Origin: Bacillota bacterium
Lineage (GTDB): Bacteria; Bacillota; Clostridia; Acetivibrionales; DSM-1351
Assembly (NCBI GenBank): GCA_023439045.1
Contig: JAEXOY010000045.1
Coordinates: 1-64,000, forward strand
Length of the DNA: 64,000 nucleotides
Direction: 5' to 3'
Part shown: positions 44,374 through 54,900 of the stretch, piece by piece
How positions within the stretch are numbered: the stretch's first letter is position 1
Layout: every line of letters starts with the position of its first letter
Notes under the pieces: model-generated
The model's input: only the letters and a program-made list of their open reading frames with translations
The model's database searches: none
Told to the model about the DNA's origin: nothing
Translations under genes and position numbers: made by a program

Positions 44374-45543
44374 TTATTTATTTTTCTTGATAATCCCCTC
44401 ATACACACAAAGAACATTTGTCGCAAGGTCTATACAACCACTTTTGGTAACTGACTGAGATACTTTTTGCTTTAATTGGAGCACATCATACTTTTTCATA
44501 TCTCTTAACTGCCTGAGCTTAAGCCCCATTTCCTCCGCATCTCTATAAATAAAACCATTTTCATTTTCTATTACCTGATCCTCATTGAGCCTATCCAGCC
44601 TTGAAAATACGGGTAAGCCTGCCGCCATACCCTCAAGCATGGATATTGAATTTGTATCAGATAGGGACGCTGTAATATATGCATCACATTCTGCATAATA
44701 AGGTGGCAACTCGCAGTGCTGAACCTTACCCGTAAACACAACCATACTCGAAATTCCAAGTTCCTGTGCTTGCTCTTCTAGTTCAATCTTTGAAGGCCCA
44801 TCCCCTATTATCATTAGCATTATATTATCTTGTGGAGTAACACTTTTTGCCCAATAATCCAATAAAACATCAACGCTTTTTTCTTTTCCTAGCCTTCCAA
44901 CAAAACAGGTAAGCAGTATATGCTCCCCTATTCCATACTTTTTACGTATTTCACTACTAGGTAGCTTCTTTAAGTTTTCAGGCAGAAAGCTCTCTAATTC
45001 CACTGAATTGGGAATTACATTCACCTGCTTGCTAATACCTGAATTTATAAAGTATTCTGAGCACTTCTTTGATGGTCCAGTTAGTGCTGTTGCTCGTTTT
45101 GCAAAGTAACCAGTATATTTATGAGAAAACTTTCTTGCTAAATTTATAAGCTTTCTAGGTGCAATATAATAAAGATATTCGTCGTACATGGTATGAAGCG
45201 TATATACCAGTGGCTTCTTAAGAGTTTTAGCGGCAGATATTCCCCATAAGCCTATCCCAAATTCATTATGAATATGGATTATATCAGGATTAAATTCTCT
45301 AAGCAGCTTTACCCTTTTGCGGCTCACAGGCATTGCCACTCCAAAGTTGTAAATTCTTTTAAAGCGCACTGCAGGACAGTGCATTATACCGTCCTTTATA
45401 TAATGCCTTCTTGTAGTATGGTCCGCAGTGACTACTAACACATTATGACCTAACTTTTCAAGTCCATCTTTTAACATGCTTACATGAGTTACTACCCCAT
45501 TTATGTATGGCAAATATGTCTCAGTGAGTAACGCAATTTTCAT
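44374..45543 (-). CDS. glycosyltransferase family 4 protein, diacylglycerol glucosyltransferase-like
   Basis: GT-B fold enzyme of 389 residues. N-terminal MKIALLTETYLPYINGVVTH and DIIHIHNEFGIGLWG, and the C-terminal E-x7-E type region (SLSDTNSISMLEGMAAGLPV), match GT4 enzymes that glucosylate diacylglycerol in Firmicutes. No signal peptide; likely acts at the inner face of the membrane to make glycolipid anchors. Single gene, convergent with glgB. The acceptor is inferred from family resemblance. Confidence 0.85.
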   Translation of the reverse strand: MKIALLTETYLPYINGVVTHVSMLKDGLEKLGHNVLVVTADHTTRRHYIKDGIMHCPAVRFKRIYNFGVAMPVSRKRVKLLREFNPDIIHIHNEFGIGLWGISAAKTLKKPLVYTLHTMYDEYLYYIAPRKLINLARKFSHKYTGYFAKRATALTGPSKKCSEYFINSGISKQVNVIPNSVELESFLPENLKKLPSSEIRKKYGIGEHILLTCFVGRLGKEKSVDVLLDYWAKSVTPQDNIMLMIIGDGPSKIELEEQAQELGISSMVVFTGKVQHCELPPYYAECDAYITASLSDTNSISMLEGMAAGLPVFSRLDRLNEDQVIENENGFIYRDAEEMGLKLRQLRDMKKYDVLQLKQKVSQSVTKSGCIDLATNVLCVYEGIIKKNK

Positions 45544-45680
45544 ATTAAGCTTAATCCTTTTCTTTGTTTGTAAAATAATGATACCCTTACTTAGTATTCC
45601 ATTTTTTTACCACATTAAAACCTGCTATATTCTTTGGTTCAGATAATATTAATATCAAGCTTCTCAGGAGAGTTTTTTAC

Positions 45681-45730
45681 CAAAAATAAAAGGACTGTAG
45701 AGTACTGGTTTATTAATTACTCTACAATCC
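45681..45730 (-). terminator. terminator downstream of sbcDC
   Basis: Stem TGTAGAGTA / TACTCTACA extended by GGA / TCC across one mismatch, followed on the minus strand by TTTTATTTTTGG. It lies 230 bases past the sbcC stop, beyond a tandem repeat tract. Confidence 0.7.
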
Positions 45731-45763
45731 CGCATAACTTATATTCAGCTAGGCACTTATAAA

Positions 45764-45905
45764 CTTTTTGCAAACAGGTCGCATATTTTTGCTACCAGGT
45801 ACCTATATACTTGCAATCAGGTGGCATATATTTTCAACCAGGTGGCATATACTTTTTTCAACCAGGTACCTATATACTTTTTTCAAACAGGCCGCATATA
45901 TCCTT
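45764..45905. repeat. degenerate tandem repeat, about six units of 21-26 bp
   Basis: Units share a core CAGGT-(G/A/C)-(G/C)-C-(A/T)-TATA followed by a T-rich stretch, e.g. ACCAGGTACCTATATACTT and ACCAGGTGGCATATA. Two sub-types (ACCTATATAC and GGCATATA) alternate. It lies in the untranslated tail of the sbcDC transcript, before its terminator. Unit lengths vary and there are no unique spacers, so it is not a CRISPR array. Confidence 0.85.
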
Positions 45906-45960
45906 TACTATCAAGCATTTATATATTTATATATTTATATAATTACTCTATTATATCCAT

Positions 45961-48900
45961 TTACACATTAAACTCAGCAAAGCTGCCTTCCTTTTCAGCC
46001 GTTATCTGCAATACATTTCTTATCCTCTCCTTGATTTCTGCTACATGCGAGATTACTCCGACAAGCCTTCCGCTTTTCTGAAGATCTATCAGACAGTTTA
46101 TAGCACTGTCTAGAGATTCAGGGTCAAGCGTTCCAAAGCCTTCATCTACAAAAAGAGTATCTAAGCTTATTCCCCCTGAATAGGACTGAACTACGTCAGC
46201 GAGACCAAGAGCTAGTGAAAGTGATGCTTTGAAGCCTTCTCCACCCGAAAGGGTTTTTACGTGTCTGCTCTTACCCGTGTAATTATCAAAAACCTCAAGT
46301 TCTAAGCCCTGCTGGGCTCTTCCCTTACCTCGCTCTTCCTTTCTCTTGAGCTGATACCTAGAGCCTGTCATCCTTTCAAGTCTAAGGTTTGCTGCAGTAA
46401 TTATTTCATCAAAATAAGCAGCCAGTACATACCTTTCAAAGGTAATCTTTTCAGCATTATCACCATTTGCAATATTAGCCATATGCACAATTGTCTTTTG
46501 ATGGGCTTCTTGATTTTCTAGCTGTGCATTGACTAACTTGATATTTGAAAGAATTTTTTTATTATTCATTAGCCTAGAAACAATAAGCGTTTGTGCTTCC
46601 AGTAAAGTATTTACCTGTATCTCTAGGTTTGTCAGCTCTTGTTGCTTTTCGGTAATATCCACATAGTTTTTGCCGGCAGTCTGCTCTTGTAGCTTGTTTA
46701 TAAGAGTTTTGAGCTCGTTAACTCTCTCGTTATATTTGATAATCTCTGTCTTTAGCATTTCTATGCTTTGCTGGCTCCTTCTGCACTCTCGATACTGCAA
46801 ATAATCCGCAAAGCCTGCCTGTTTGAGCAGCTCACCCAGTCGATTTGTGCTTCTTTTTAAATCCTCGCTTGCATTGTTGAGCCCTTCTTGTCGAGTTGCT
46901 ACGTTTAAGGTTGCTACATTGAGCTGCTCCTTTGCAAAATCAAAGGTCTGCTGAGCATCCTTTTTCTGCTTTTCTAGTGCAGAAATCTGCTCTCCAATGG
47001 CATTTACCCTTACATTGAGCTTGGCAGTAGTTCTGATTTCCTCGGGAATATCTGCATCTACTCCCTGCAACCACTCCTTTAGGCGAGCAAGTTCTTGAGA
47101 ATATTTAATTTCCTGCTGCTGGCCGTCCTTTATAGCGCCTTCAAGCTGTTTTGCAATATTCTCGCATTGTTGAAGCCTTTGCTCTATCTCTGGTCGCTTG
47201 ATAATATAAGCTCGCTTTACTCTTTGCTGCTCCTGCTTGTCCCTTATAGTATTGCAAAGCTGTGTACCCTTATCTATTACTGCGGTCTCAAAAGCTTTGA
47301 TATCAGAAATACTTCTTAGCTGCTCAGTTGACAGTTGCACCGTGCCAGACAACTGCTCACTCTTTGAAAGCAGCTCTACCTCATTGGATTCTATATTGCC
47401 CTTTATAACGGATAGTTCATTTAGCAAAGCTGTTCTCTCTGAGGTCAGCTTATCAAGTTCTGCTTTGGCAGCCTTTAATTGGTGCTCATCAGGCATACTC
47501 TGGGGCAATTTTGCAGGCATAGGATGCTCTATAGAGCCGCACACCGGGCATGGTGTCTCTGGCTTCAAACCCTTTGACAATAATCCTGCCTGTCCCTTCA
47601 AGTAGCTATCCTCTAAATCAATATAATTTGTTCTTTTTTGTATAAAGCCTTGTTCAAAGCTGTTGAATTCATTTTGCTTTTGTTCAAAGCTATTTAGAAA
47701 TTCAAGCTGCCTTTTAGCTAATTGCCGTACACCCTCTAAACTATCAACTGAATTTTTAAGCTGTTGAATCTCTCCCTCTTGTCTTTCAAATTCCTTCTCT
47801 TCAATCAAAATCTTCTTTAACTCAAACTCTAACTGACTCTTATCATTTTTAGAGGCTTCAAGGTCCTTGTGACATTTTGAAAGCTTTTCACTCAAAGCAT
47901 GAAGCTTTGTACCATAATCTTTATATAGCAGAGTATTTTTCTCATAATCTGCTACCTTTGCTATCATGCCTTTGAGCCTTGCTTGCTCTATTTCTAATTG
48001 CTTAATATGAGGCTCAGCCTCGTTTGCTTTTTGAAGAAGCTGTTCCTTATCAACTAACTCCTGTTGCTTTTGCTGTTTCTCCTGCTGAGCTAGTATTAGC
48101 TGTTCTGTTTTTGCCTTAATAGCTACCTTCAAGGCTTCTACCGATTCATCTACTTCAACAACTGAAAGAGCCTTCTGAGCATAGTCTAGCTCATGCTGCT
48201 TAGCATCATACTCAGCCTTACGATGCTCTTGCTCAACCTGTTCCTTTTGTAACTGCTTTACTTCTTCAAATTGTCTGTTTGTTTCTATATCTTTTACAAG
48301 CTGCTCTTTTTTATCTGATTGCAGCTTTTGTAACTGAGAAAGCTTAAGCTTTAGGTCAGCTAGCTCGTCATCTTCGTGCTTGCATTGTGATTGTAGCAAA
48401 TCCATGAACATCGCAATATTAACATAAGCATCACTCTGCAGACTACTCAGAGACTCATTATGACCACATTCCACATGCTTTATATGTGTATTAAGCTGCA
48501 GCTTTAAGTCATGTATAACTCTAGCTAAGTCCTTTTTCTTATAATCCAGCTTTTGCTGAATTAGCGCATATGCTTCTGTTCCAAATATCTTTCTGAAAAT
48601 AAGCTCACGCTCGTTGCTCTCTGCTTCTAGCAGCTTTCTGAACTCTCCCTGAGGTAGCATTACAATCTGCTTGAATTGAGATTTATTGATTCCCATTAGC
48701 TGAGTAATCTTTTCATCAACGGCTGAAATTCTGGTAATAAGCTGTCCATCGGGCATTTCAAGCTGCGCATCTGCATTCTTTACAGTAAAGCCCTCACCAC
48801 GTTGCTTTTTCTGCTGCTGCTGAGGACTGCGCTTAATTGTATATCGCTCGCCCTTCAGGATAAATTCCAACTCTACAAAGGTTTCTGTTTCGGGCGCAGA

Positions 48901-49107
48901 AAAATCACTGCGCAGGCTATCCTTATCTCTGCTGCTTCCCGAAGCCTCTCCAAACAGTGCATAGCTAATAGCGTCAAATATGGTTGTCTTTCCGGCGCCA
49001 GTTGGACCTGATATTACAAATATCTGCTCGTTAAGCCTGCTAAAATCTATCTCCTGTAGTTTGGCATAAGGACCAAACGCACTCATTACAAGTCTTACGG
49101 GTCTCAT
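45961..49107 (-). CDS. sbcC: exonuclease SbcC (Rad50-like SMC ATPase)
   Basis: ATPase subunit of the SbcCD nuclease that opens hairpins and protein-blocked DNA ends. 1048 residues: N-terminal Walker A I-S-G-P-T-G-A-G-K-T-T, two long coiled coils rich in Q, E, K and L, the zinc-hook C-P-V-C about mid-protein (ETPCPVCGSIEHPMPAKL), and the C-terminal signature LSGGEGFKASLSLALGLADV followed by Walker B L-F-V-D-E-G-F-G-T-L-D. Its start overlaps the sbcD stop by 4 bases (ATGA). Confidence 0.96.
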   Translation of the reverse strand: MRPVRLVMSAFGPYAKLQEIDFSRLNEQIFVISGPTGAGKTTIFDAISYALFGEASGSSRDKDSLRSDFSAPETETFVELEFILKGERYTIKRSPQQQQKKQRGEGFTVKNADAQLEMPDGQLITRISAVDEKITQLMGINKSQFKQIVMLPQGEFRKLLEAESNERELIFRKIFGTEAYALIQQKLDYKKKDLARVIHDLKLQLNTHIKHVECGHNESLSSLQSDAYVNIAMFMDLLQSQCKHEDDELADLKLKLSQLQKLQSDKKEQLVKDIETNRQFEEVKQLQKEQVEQEHRKAEYDAKQHELDYAQKALSVVEVDESVEALKVAIKAKTEQLILAQQEKQQKQQELVDKEQLLQKANEAEPHIKQLEIEQARLKGMIAKVADYEKNTLLYKDYGTKLHALSEKLSKCHKDLEASKNDKSQLEFELKKILIEEKEFERQEGEIQQLKNSVDSLEGVRQLAKRQLEFLNSFEQKQNEFNSFEQGFIQKRTNYIDLEDSYLKGQAGLLSKGLKPETPCPVCGSIEHPMPAKLPQSMPDEHQLKAAKAELDKLTSERTALLNELSVIKGNIESNEVELLSKSEQLSGTVQLSTEQLRSISDIKAFETAVIDKGTQLCNTIRDKQEQQRVKRAYIIKRPEIEQRLQQCENIAKQLEGAIKDGQQQEIKYSQELARLKEWLQGVDADIPEEIRTTAKLNVRVNAIGEQISALEKQKKDAQQTFDFAKEQLNVATLNVATRQEGLNNASEDLKRSTNRLGELLKQAGFADYLQYRECRRSQQSIEMLKTEIIKYNERVNELKTLINKLQEQTAGKNYVDITEKQQELTNLEIQVNTLLEAQTLIVSRLMNNKKILSNIKLVNAQLENQEAHQKTIVHMANIANGDNAEKITFERYVLAAYFDEIITAANLRLERMTGSRYQLKRKEERGKGRAQQGLELEVFDNYTGKSRHVKTLSGGEGFKASLSLALGLADVVQSYSGGISLDTLFVDEGFGTLDPESLDSAINCLIDLQKSGRLVGVISHVAEIKERIRNVLQITAEKEGSFAEFNV

Positions 49108-50405
49108 GCCAATTCCCCCTTTTCAACCTCTTCTATAATTTCTGTAAGAACAGACTTGCTGTCACCATCTAGCTCATTACCCTCAATTGACATATAGAAC
49201 TCCTCAAAAAGCTCCAACTTGGTTTTTGTCTTATAGCCTTCTGAAGCAGAGGTTTTTGAGTCCTTTTGTACCCTTTCTATCTCCCGCCTTAGCCCCATGA
49301 TGTTGGGATATACGCTTCTTAGTTTTGAAATAGGGTCTAGCAATTCATCATTATCTGTAAGGATTGCATACACGTAATCCTCTATATTTGCAGCACTGTA
49401 TACCTCTGGGCTTATAAGCTCCCTGACAGGGCCACGTATTATTCTCATGTCCCTCTTTGCTATCAATGGAATATGAGTTACCTGCACATTGCCTTTCCTA
49501 TCCATTTCAACAAGTTCAATCCCCTTTTGGTGGTCCACCTCTGAGAAAGAATATTTCATGAGAGATCCTGAATACCTTATTTTTTCACTGCCAGCCTTCT
49601 GTCTTCGGTGCAAATGTCCTAGTGCAGTATAATGAAATATATCAAAGTGCTTAGGATCAATAAAATCAGTACCCCCTATAGAAAGTGGCCTTTCAGATTC
49701 ACACTGCTCTGTTTCTTCCCCAAATTGGGTTACATAACCATGTGCAACCAGAACATTTCTCTCGTCCATTTTAAGGCCTTCCTTAATTCTTGATGTTAAG
49801 AATTGCATCGCAGAATCATGGGTAGCACGAATTTCTTCGTGCCCCATTATTTGTTCACCTAACTTTATATTGTCTGCTTGTAAATCAGTGCTTTCTGCTG
49901 GTATTGTACTGGCACCGCTTGTTGCATCGGCACCGCTTGTTGTATCGGCACCGCTTGTTGTACCAGTACTCCTACCAGAATAAAAGTTCTTGATGCTTCT
50001 TGGGTCATCATAGGGCAACAAATAGAAATTAACAGGGCCATGCTCATCTTTAAGCACAATTTTCTTGATTGGCTCTGTTATTCTGCCAGCTATATGCAAG
50101 CCGTTTTTGGTAAGGATACTGCTTGCGAAGTCCAATCTCCCTGCTCCGTCATGATTCCCTGCAATAACAAGTATGGGGACCCCTACCTCTTGCAGTATTT
50201 GTGTAAAGATACTATCTACCAGCTCGACAGCTTCAACGGGTGGTACACTTCTATCATAGATATCCCCTGCGATGATAAGCGCATCAACCTTTTGCTGTTT
50301 CATAATGTCAACCAACTGGGCAAGTACCTGCCTCTGATCATTTATTAGATTAAAGTCATTTACAATTTTTCCAATGTGCCAATCACCCGTATGAATAAAC
50401 CTCAT
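49104..50405 (-). CDS. sbcD: exonuclease SbcD (Mre11-like nuclease) with tandem-repeat insertion
   Basis: Nuclease subunit of SbcCD, 433 residues from the ATG at 50405 (AGGGG upstream; a GTG three codons earlier overlaps the site). Phosphoesterase motifs are all present: G-D-W-H-I-G near the start, AGDIYDRSVPP, V-I-A-G-N-H-D-G and G-H-L-H. Between the G-N-H-D block and the second half, an S/G/T/A/D-rich segment (roughly residues 146-172) is encoded by an 18-bp repeat and is absent from ordinary SbcD. Overlaps sbcC. Confidence 0.95.
   Translation of the reverse strand: MRFIHTGDWHIGKIVNDFNLINDQRQVLAQLVDIMKQQKVDALIIAGDIYDRSVPPVEAVELVDSIFTQILQEVGVPILVIAGNHDGAGRLDFASSILTKNGLHIAGRITEPIKKIVLKDEHGPVNFYLLPYDDPRSIKNFYSGRSTGTTSGADTTSGADATSGASTIPAESTDLQADNIKLGEQIMGHEEIRATHDSAMQFLTSRIKEGLKMDERNVLVAHGYVTQFGEETEQCESERPLSIGGTDFIDPKHFDIFHYTALGHLHRRQKAGSEKIRYSGSLMKYSFSEVDHQKGIELVEMDRKGNVQVTHIPLIAKRDMRIIRGPVRELISPEVYSAANIEDYVYAILTDNDELLDPISKLRSVYPNIMGLRREIERVQKDSKTSASEGYKTKTKLELFEEFYMSIEGNELDGDSKSVLTEIIEEVEKGELA
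49911..49964. repeat. three-copy 18-bp tandem repeat inside sbcD
   Basis: Three adjacent 18-bp units starting GGCACCGCTTGTTG, differing at one or two positions each. They encode repeats of S-G-A-D-x-T on the minus strand and keep the frame. Confidence 0.9.
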
Positions 50406-50529
50406 CTGTCTCACCCCTATATGTCAAATTTTTTGTACTAAGAATAAACCTATTGTTCTGTTACGCTAGCTAGTAAACGAATATTCCTAACTATTGTGCT
50501 GTTATGCCTAGCTATTACACGATTATGCC

Positions 50530-50631
50530 GCCTCAACTATGCTTTTATACCTTCTCTTTCCTCTTTCAGCTCACTGTCAGTTTTTATGCAGTTCTAGCCT
50601 CAACTATGCCTCTATACGTTCTCTATCCTCT
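50530..50631. repeat. 35-bp imperfect direct repeat at the lipid kinase 3' end
   Basis: Copy one at 50530-50564 and copy two at 50597-50631 agree at 31 of 35 positions (both start GCCTCAACTATGC). Copy two contains the stop codon and last codons of the lipid kinase gene, so the gene end has been duplicated into the downstream spacer. Nearby, CTATTGT-CTGTTA-CTAGCTA-type segments (about 50451-50510) also recur. Confidence 0.75.
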
Positions 50632-51581
50632 ACTAGTTCTTCGCGACCTTCGTTTATAGGGGAAGCAATATTTTCAGATGAAGTCTCACTTGCGCCAAGG
50701 CTTGCAGGATAAATTACCCTTATAGCTCCCTTTAAAATCTCAAACGTTACTTCTTTGGAAGTGGTTATCTCCCCATCAATATTAACGCACAGCATATCGT
50801 TGCTTTTTATCTGCACGTTTTGCGCCTTCATAAGCTTTACCTGCTTCATTGATCCATGGGTTCCCTTGATGTATTTCGGGAAAAAGCTGATTATCAGTCT
50901 TCTGCTCACCTTGTCAACAAGGCATACGTCAAATAGCCCATCATTTAGCTCAGCTTCTGGCAAGGGCAACATTCCACCCCCATAAAACCTTCCATTTGCA
51001 ACAGCTGCAAGCAATAATGATTTATCATATAGCTGCCCATCAATATTTAGGGTTACATTTGAAATCTTTCTTCTAAAACAGGTATAAATAATGGAAAACA
51101 GATAGGCAAGGCTTGCTGGTACTAATGGTATTCTCTTGAATTTCATGGCATTGTACACTACCTCTGCATCAAAGCCAATAGATGAAATATTAATAAAGAA
51201 CTTATCGTTTACCCGTGCTAAGTCTATTCTTCTTGCTTCACCTTCTATTGTATCAATAAGGATTTTCTTTGCGTCCAGATTATTATCAATGCTCCTAATA
51301 AAATCGTTACCAGAGCCAGCAGGGATTACTCCTAGAACTGAATGGGTTCCAGCAATCCCGTTAACTACCTCGTTAACAGTGCCATCTCCACCAACAGAGT
51401 AAATTCTAGCGGGTGCTCCACTTGAGTATTCCCTTGCAATCTCAGTTGCATGTCCTGCATATTCTGTATATATAATTTTATAATCTGCTGTATTTTGTGA
51501 GAAGTATTCCTTTATCTTAGGAACAAACTCCAAGGCAGTGCCTTTTCCGGCAGCTGGATTAACTATAAATATGTGCATCAT
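50604..51581 (-). CDS. diacylglycerol kinase family lipid kinase (YegS/BmrU-like)
   Basis: Cytoplasmic lipid kinase of 325 residues. N-terminal I-F-I-V-N-P-A-A-G-K-G and the nucleotide loop G-G-D-G-T-V-N-E-V-V-N-G are diagnostic, followed by GVIPAGSGNDFIRS. The C-terminal half is the usual beta-sandwich lipid domain with FDVCLVDKVSRR. It likely phosphorylates diacylglycerol or a related lipid for phospholipid recycling. The last 25 residues are acidic and extend past the usual end. GAGAGGA precedes the first ATG. Confidence 0.92.
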   Translation of the reverse strand: MMHIFIVNPAAGKGTALEFVPKIKEYFSQNTADYKIIYTEYAGHATEIAREYSSGAPARIYSVGGDGTVNEVVNGIAGTHSVLGVIPAGSGNDFIRSIDNNLDAKKILIDTIEGEARRIDLARVNDKFFINISSIGFDAEVVYNAMKFKRIPLVPASLAYLFSIIYTCFRRKISNVTLNIDGQLYDKSLLLAAVANGRFYGGGMLPLPEAELNDGLFDVCLVDKVSRRLIISFFPKYIKGTHGSMKQVKLMKAQNVQIKSNDMLCVNIDGEITTSKEVTFEILKGAIRVIYPASLGASETSSENIASPINEGREELVEDRERIEA

Positions 51582-51676
51582 TAGATTTTTCCTCTCTTAT
51601 GGAATAGTACTATTTTATCACAGGTTTTAGCATATTTTAACCCTCTTCAATAAGTTGGAAATAATTTGTTGAGACA

Positions 51677-51724
51677 CTTTTGGCGCTTTCCATGTTACAG
51701 CTTTTGGCGCTTTCTACATTACAT
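51677..51724. repeat. short direct repeat upstream of tRNA-Arg
   Basis: CTTTTGGCGCTTTC occurs twice about 25 bases apart, each followed by a TTACA motif. It sits in the spacer between the lipid kinase and the tRNA. Confidence 0.6.
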
Positions 51725-51744
51725 AAATTTACAGAATTTAATAG

Positions 51745-51773
51745 TTGCTTTTTTGCTCAAAATGTATTATCAT
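51745..51773 (+). promoter_or_regulatory. possible promoter of tRNA-Arg
   Basis: TTGCTT, 17 bases, TATCAT, ending about 21 bases before the tRNA. Matches are moderate. Confidence 0.35.
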
Positions 51774-51794
51774 ATTATGTGCACGATAAAGTAT

Positions 51795-51871
51795 GCGCCC
51801 GTAGCTCAATTGGATAGAGCGTTTGGCTACGGACCAAAAGGTTGTGGATTCGATCTCTGCCGGGCGCGCCA
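51795..51871 (+). tRNA. tRNA-Arg (anticodon ACG)
   Basis: Seventy-seven bases with encoded CCA. Acceptor GCGCCCG pairs with CGGGCGC, the D arm has AGCTCAATTGGATAGAGC, the anticodon loop CTACGGA (anticodon ACG) sits on a TTTGG / CCAAA stem, and the T loop is TTCGATC. Transcribed on plus and followed directly by a terminator. Confidence 0.96.
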
Positions 51872-51904
51872 AAAAACCTGTAACCATTGGTTACAGGTTT
51901 TTTT
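51872..51904. terminator. bidirectional terminator after tRNA-Arg
   Basis: Perfect 11-bp stem AACCTGTAACC / GGTTACAGGTT with a 3-base loop, A run before and T run after. It can serve the tRNA on plus and the M16 peptidase operon on minus. Confidence 0.9.
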
Positions 51905-51949
51905 AATGTAAATTATGTCTTAATTAGTTTATACTCTTCTAACACTGCC

Positions 51950-54900
51950 CTATTGCCCGGCCGCAATACTATTGATATTAGTAAATACCTGCTGCAAGTA
52001 TTCCATTGTGATCTCAGCTTTTGGATTAAAGCTACCCTTCTCATCAAGAGTAATAACGCCCGTTTCAACAGCTAGATTTACTGTATTTCTTGCCCAACTG
52101 CTTACTAAACCTATATCGGTGATGGTGATATCTTTATTGACCTTTTTTAGTTTGCTAAAATCTATTACTCTGCTCAAAATAACTATCATATCTTGCTTTG
52201 TAAGCTTCTGATCAAGATTATAGTTACCCTTACCGTCACCCATAATAATTCCACTCTTTATAGCTAGTTCACTTGCATTGGGTGCATTCTGAAAAAGTGC
52301 TGAAATAAACTCTCCACGGGTGATTGTTGCATTTGCCTGCTGTTGCTGTGAAGCCGCTATATTAATAATTGACTTAAATAAATCCTTACTTTCAGATATC
52401 TTTTGCTGACTACCAACAGTTGATATCGACGCATTTTTTATGAATAAATCCATAGTTGTACCCATATTCTTTATATCCTCAACTGTAGTGGACTTAATTT
52501 CCTTCAAAAGCTTTAATTTATCGTCAGTGGTTTTGCCCTGCATATACTCAATTATCTGTGTCATAGCTCCAGTAAGCTCTCCTGTAGGAGTTGCATATGC
52601 GCTATAGGTATTGACAATATAAGAGTTAAGCTGCTCCTGGGTAACTGTTGTATTCTTTAAGAAGTCAGGAAGCTTTGCAAAAACCTCATACGTTTCCTTA
52701 ATCTTAGGGTCACGGTAGCTCATAACAAAGAAACCTTTTTCTGTAAAGCTGTATATGCTGTCATATGCCCCACCTATAAATCTAATCTGTGGTGTCAAAT
52801 AAGAATCATATATGTATTTCCCTATAGGCAAGAACTTACCGCTAAACTGGGTGCCCATCTTTTCGTAATTAGCTGACATCATGTTGTATTGTACAGTACT
52901 ATTTACAACTATTGCTTCACTTGTAGCTGGTACTGGTAATATGGAATAATCCTGACTTTGCAGCTTATTGCTATTTAATGCATTGACAAGATTGCCAATA
53001 TTTTTCTCATAGATATCAATTCCTGCCTTATTACCAGCATAAGCTGTGATTATATTATCCTTGCTGAGTACAAGCTTCGAGATTTTATTGAGCTGCTCTG
53101 TTATAGCACCGGCATTACTTGAAAGTAATGAGTCAACTTGCTGCAAAAAGCTATAATAATCTAGTCCTGAAATATAGTTTGAATAGTTGGTTTCAGCATC
53201 ATTTGTTGAGACATTTCTAACTATTTGCAGATTTATAGGATTGTTTTCAAAGCTATATTTCATTAGAGATATTTGTTGCTTTACATATGCAGCTATTTCA
53301 TCTGTTTTTGTAAAGTCACTGTTAAATAGGATTTCCTTGAGCAGTGATATGGATTTTTCATAATCTTCATTTAGACCTATCCAACTCATTGCTAAGTATG
53401 GGGTAAAGGTTTTACTTCCTTTTTGTGAAAGAGTAGTTGCATATACTCTAGAACCATTAAGATACCTTGTCATTTCAGTGCTAAGCTTTTGCTGGGTATA
53501 GTTTTTAGTAGAAACCTTACCAAGCAATTCAGAATATAGCTCAAGGAACATAAGTTGCTGAGCTGGTACAGCAGATGTGTTTAAAAGCACACAGGTCTCT
53601 CCAGTTTCTCCAACATTAGCTTTTGCAGTGAGGGATTTAACGCCATTAAGCAGCTTTTCTTCTACACCATAATTTTTAACTTCTTCTGGCAAAGAGCTTG
53701 CTGTAACAGCCTGCAGCTTCTTGATTACCTCAGGATTATCAGTCTTTGTATTCCAAGTTGCAAAATCCTTTGTTGCTTTTACCATCTCTTCAAGCTGAGC
53801 AGGTGTCAGCTTGGACTTGATACTTGATAGTGCAGTTGCTTCCTCACTGGCTTCTTTCTCTGCAAGGCCTGCTTCTGGAGAAGTGCTTATGAGGGCAGCA
53901 TGGTTGTTATCTATAAATAACTTTTGAACCAATGCTTCAAAATAATTACTCTTGACCTTTGACCTTATATCTTCAACATTCTTCATAAAATTATCGAGGA
54001 AGTGTAAGTCACCAAAATTAGCCCACATCATGCTTATCTGGCTTGCTAATGTTGGCCCAACATTTGAAGCCTCAGTAGCATTAGAATTACTTAATATGTA
54101 TAGTGATATAATCGCGTCTACTGCGTCCTTATCAATACCACTTTTGATAATATTGGATAGTGAGTTATCAACGATAGCCTGTATTTCTGCCTTTTTTGAA
54201 GCATCTACATTCTGTACGCTGAAGTTAAAAACAGCTTGTGAGGAAGATGGGTCAAAACTAACAGATAAACTGCCTCCTATCCCCTTATCAGAAAACGTTT
54301 TTTTCAAGGGTGAGGTATCAAGGTTAAGATAATCGCTAAGCATACCTAAAGCCACAATTTCCTCTTGTGATAAATTGCTCAAAGCAAAAGCATAGTCTAT
54401 CTGTGCCGCATTTTTTGTATTTGTAGCAGCTGAAACAGGATATTTGTATTCCCCATTTACTTTCTTTGAAAAGGGCTTGGTTATACCTGCGTCTATGCTG
54501 ACTTCTTTCTTGTCATACTTTGATAGGTAATTATCATTGATAAGCTTTAAAAATTTCTCATAATCCAAGTTTCCATATAATATCATCAAGCTGTTAGATG
54601 GCTGATAATAGGTGGTATGAGTTTTCAGCAGACCTTCATAGGTTAAGCTTTTAATGTCATCGGGGTTTCCACCTGAGTTATTTGACTGTGTGCTATTTGG
54701 AAATAATGTCTTCCTAAGATTTTCTCTTGCAGCCATTGCCAAATTGCTCATATTGCCCTTCATTTCATTATACACTGTACCTGTTATTTGCAAGCTTGCT
54801 GAAGTAGTGCTTAATTCGTACCTAGTAGCTTCTCTATTAAAGATATTTTTATCAGTATAAACCAAGGGATTTAAAGTGCAGTCCATATACATATCTGTAA

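Noticed and set aside
45764..45905. CRISPR array
   Set aside because: Units are 21-26 bp, degenerate and contiguous, with no unique spacers and no cas genes in the window.
51582..51744. Attachment site or mobile element at the tRNA-Arg gene
   Set aside because: No integrase and no repeat of the tRNA 3' end is seen in the window; only a short unrelated direct repeat lies upstream.
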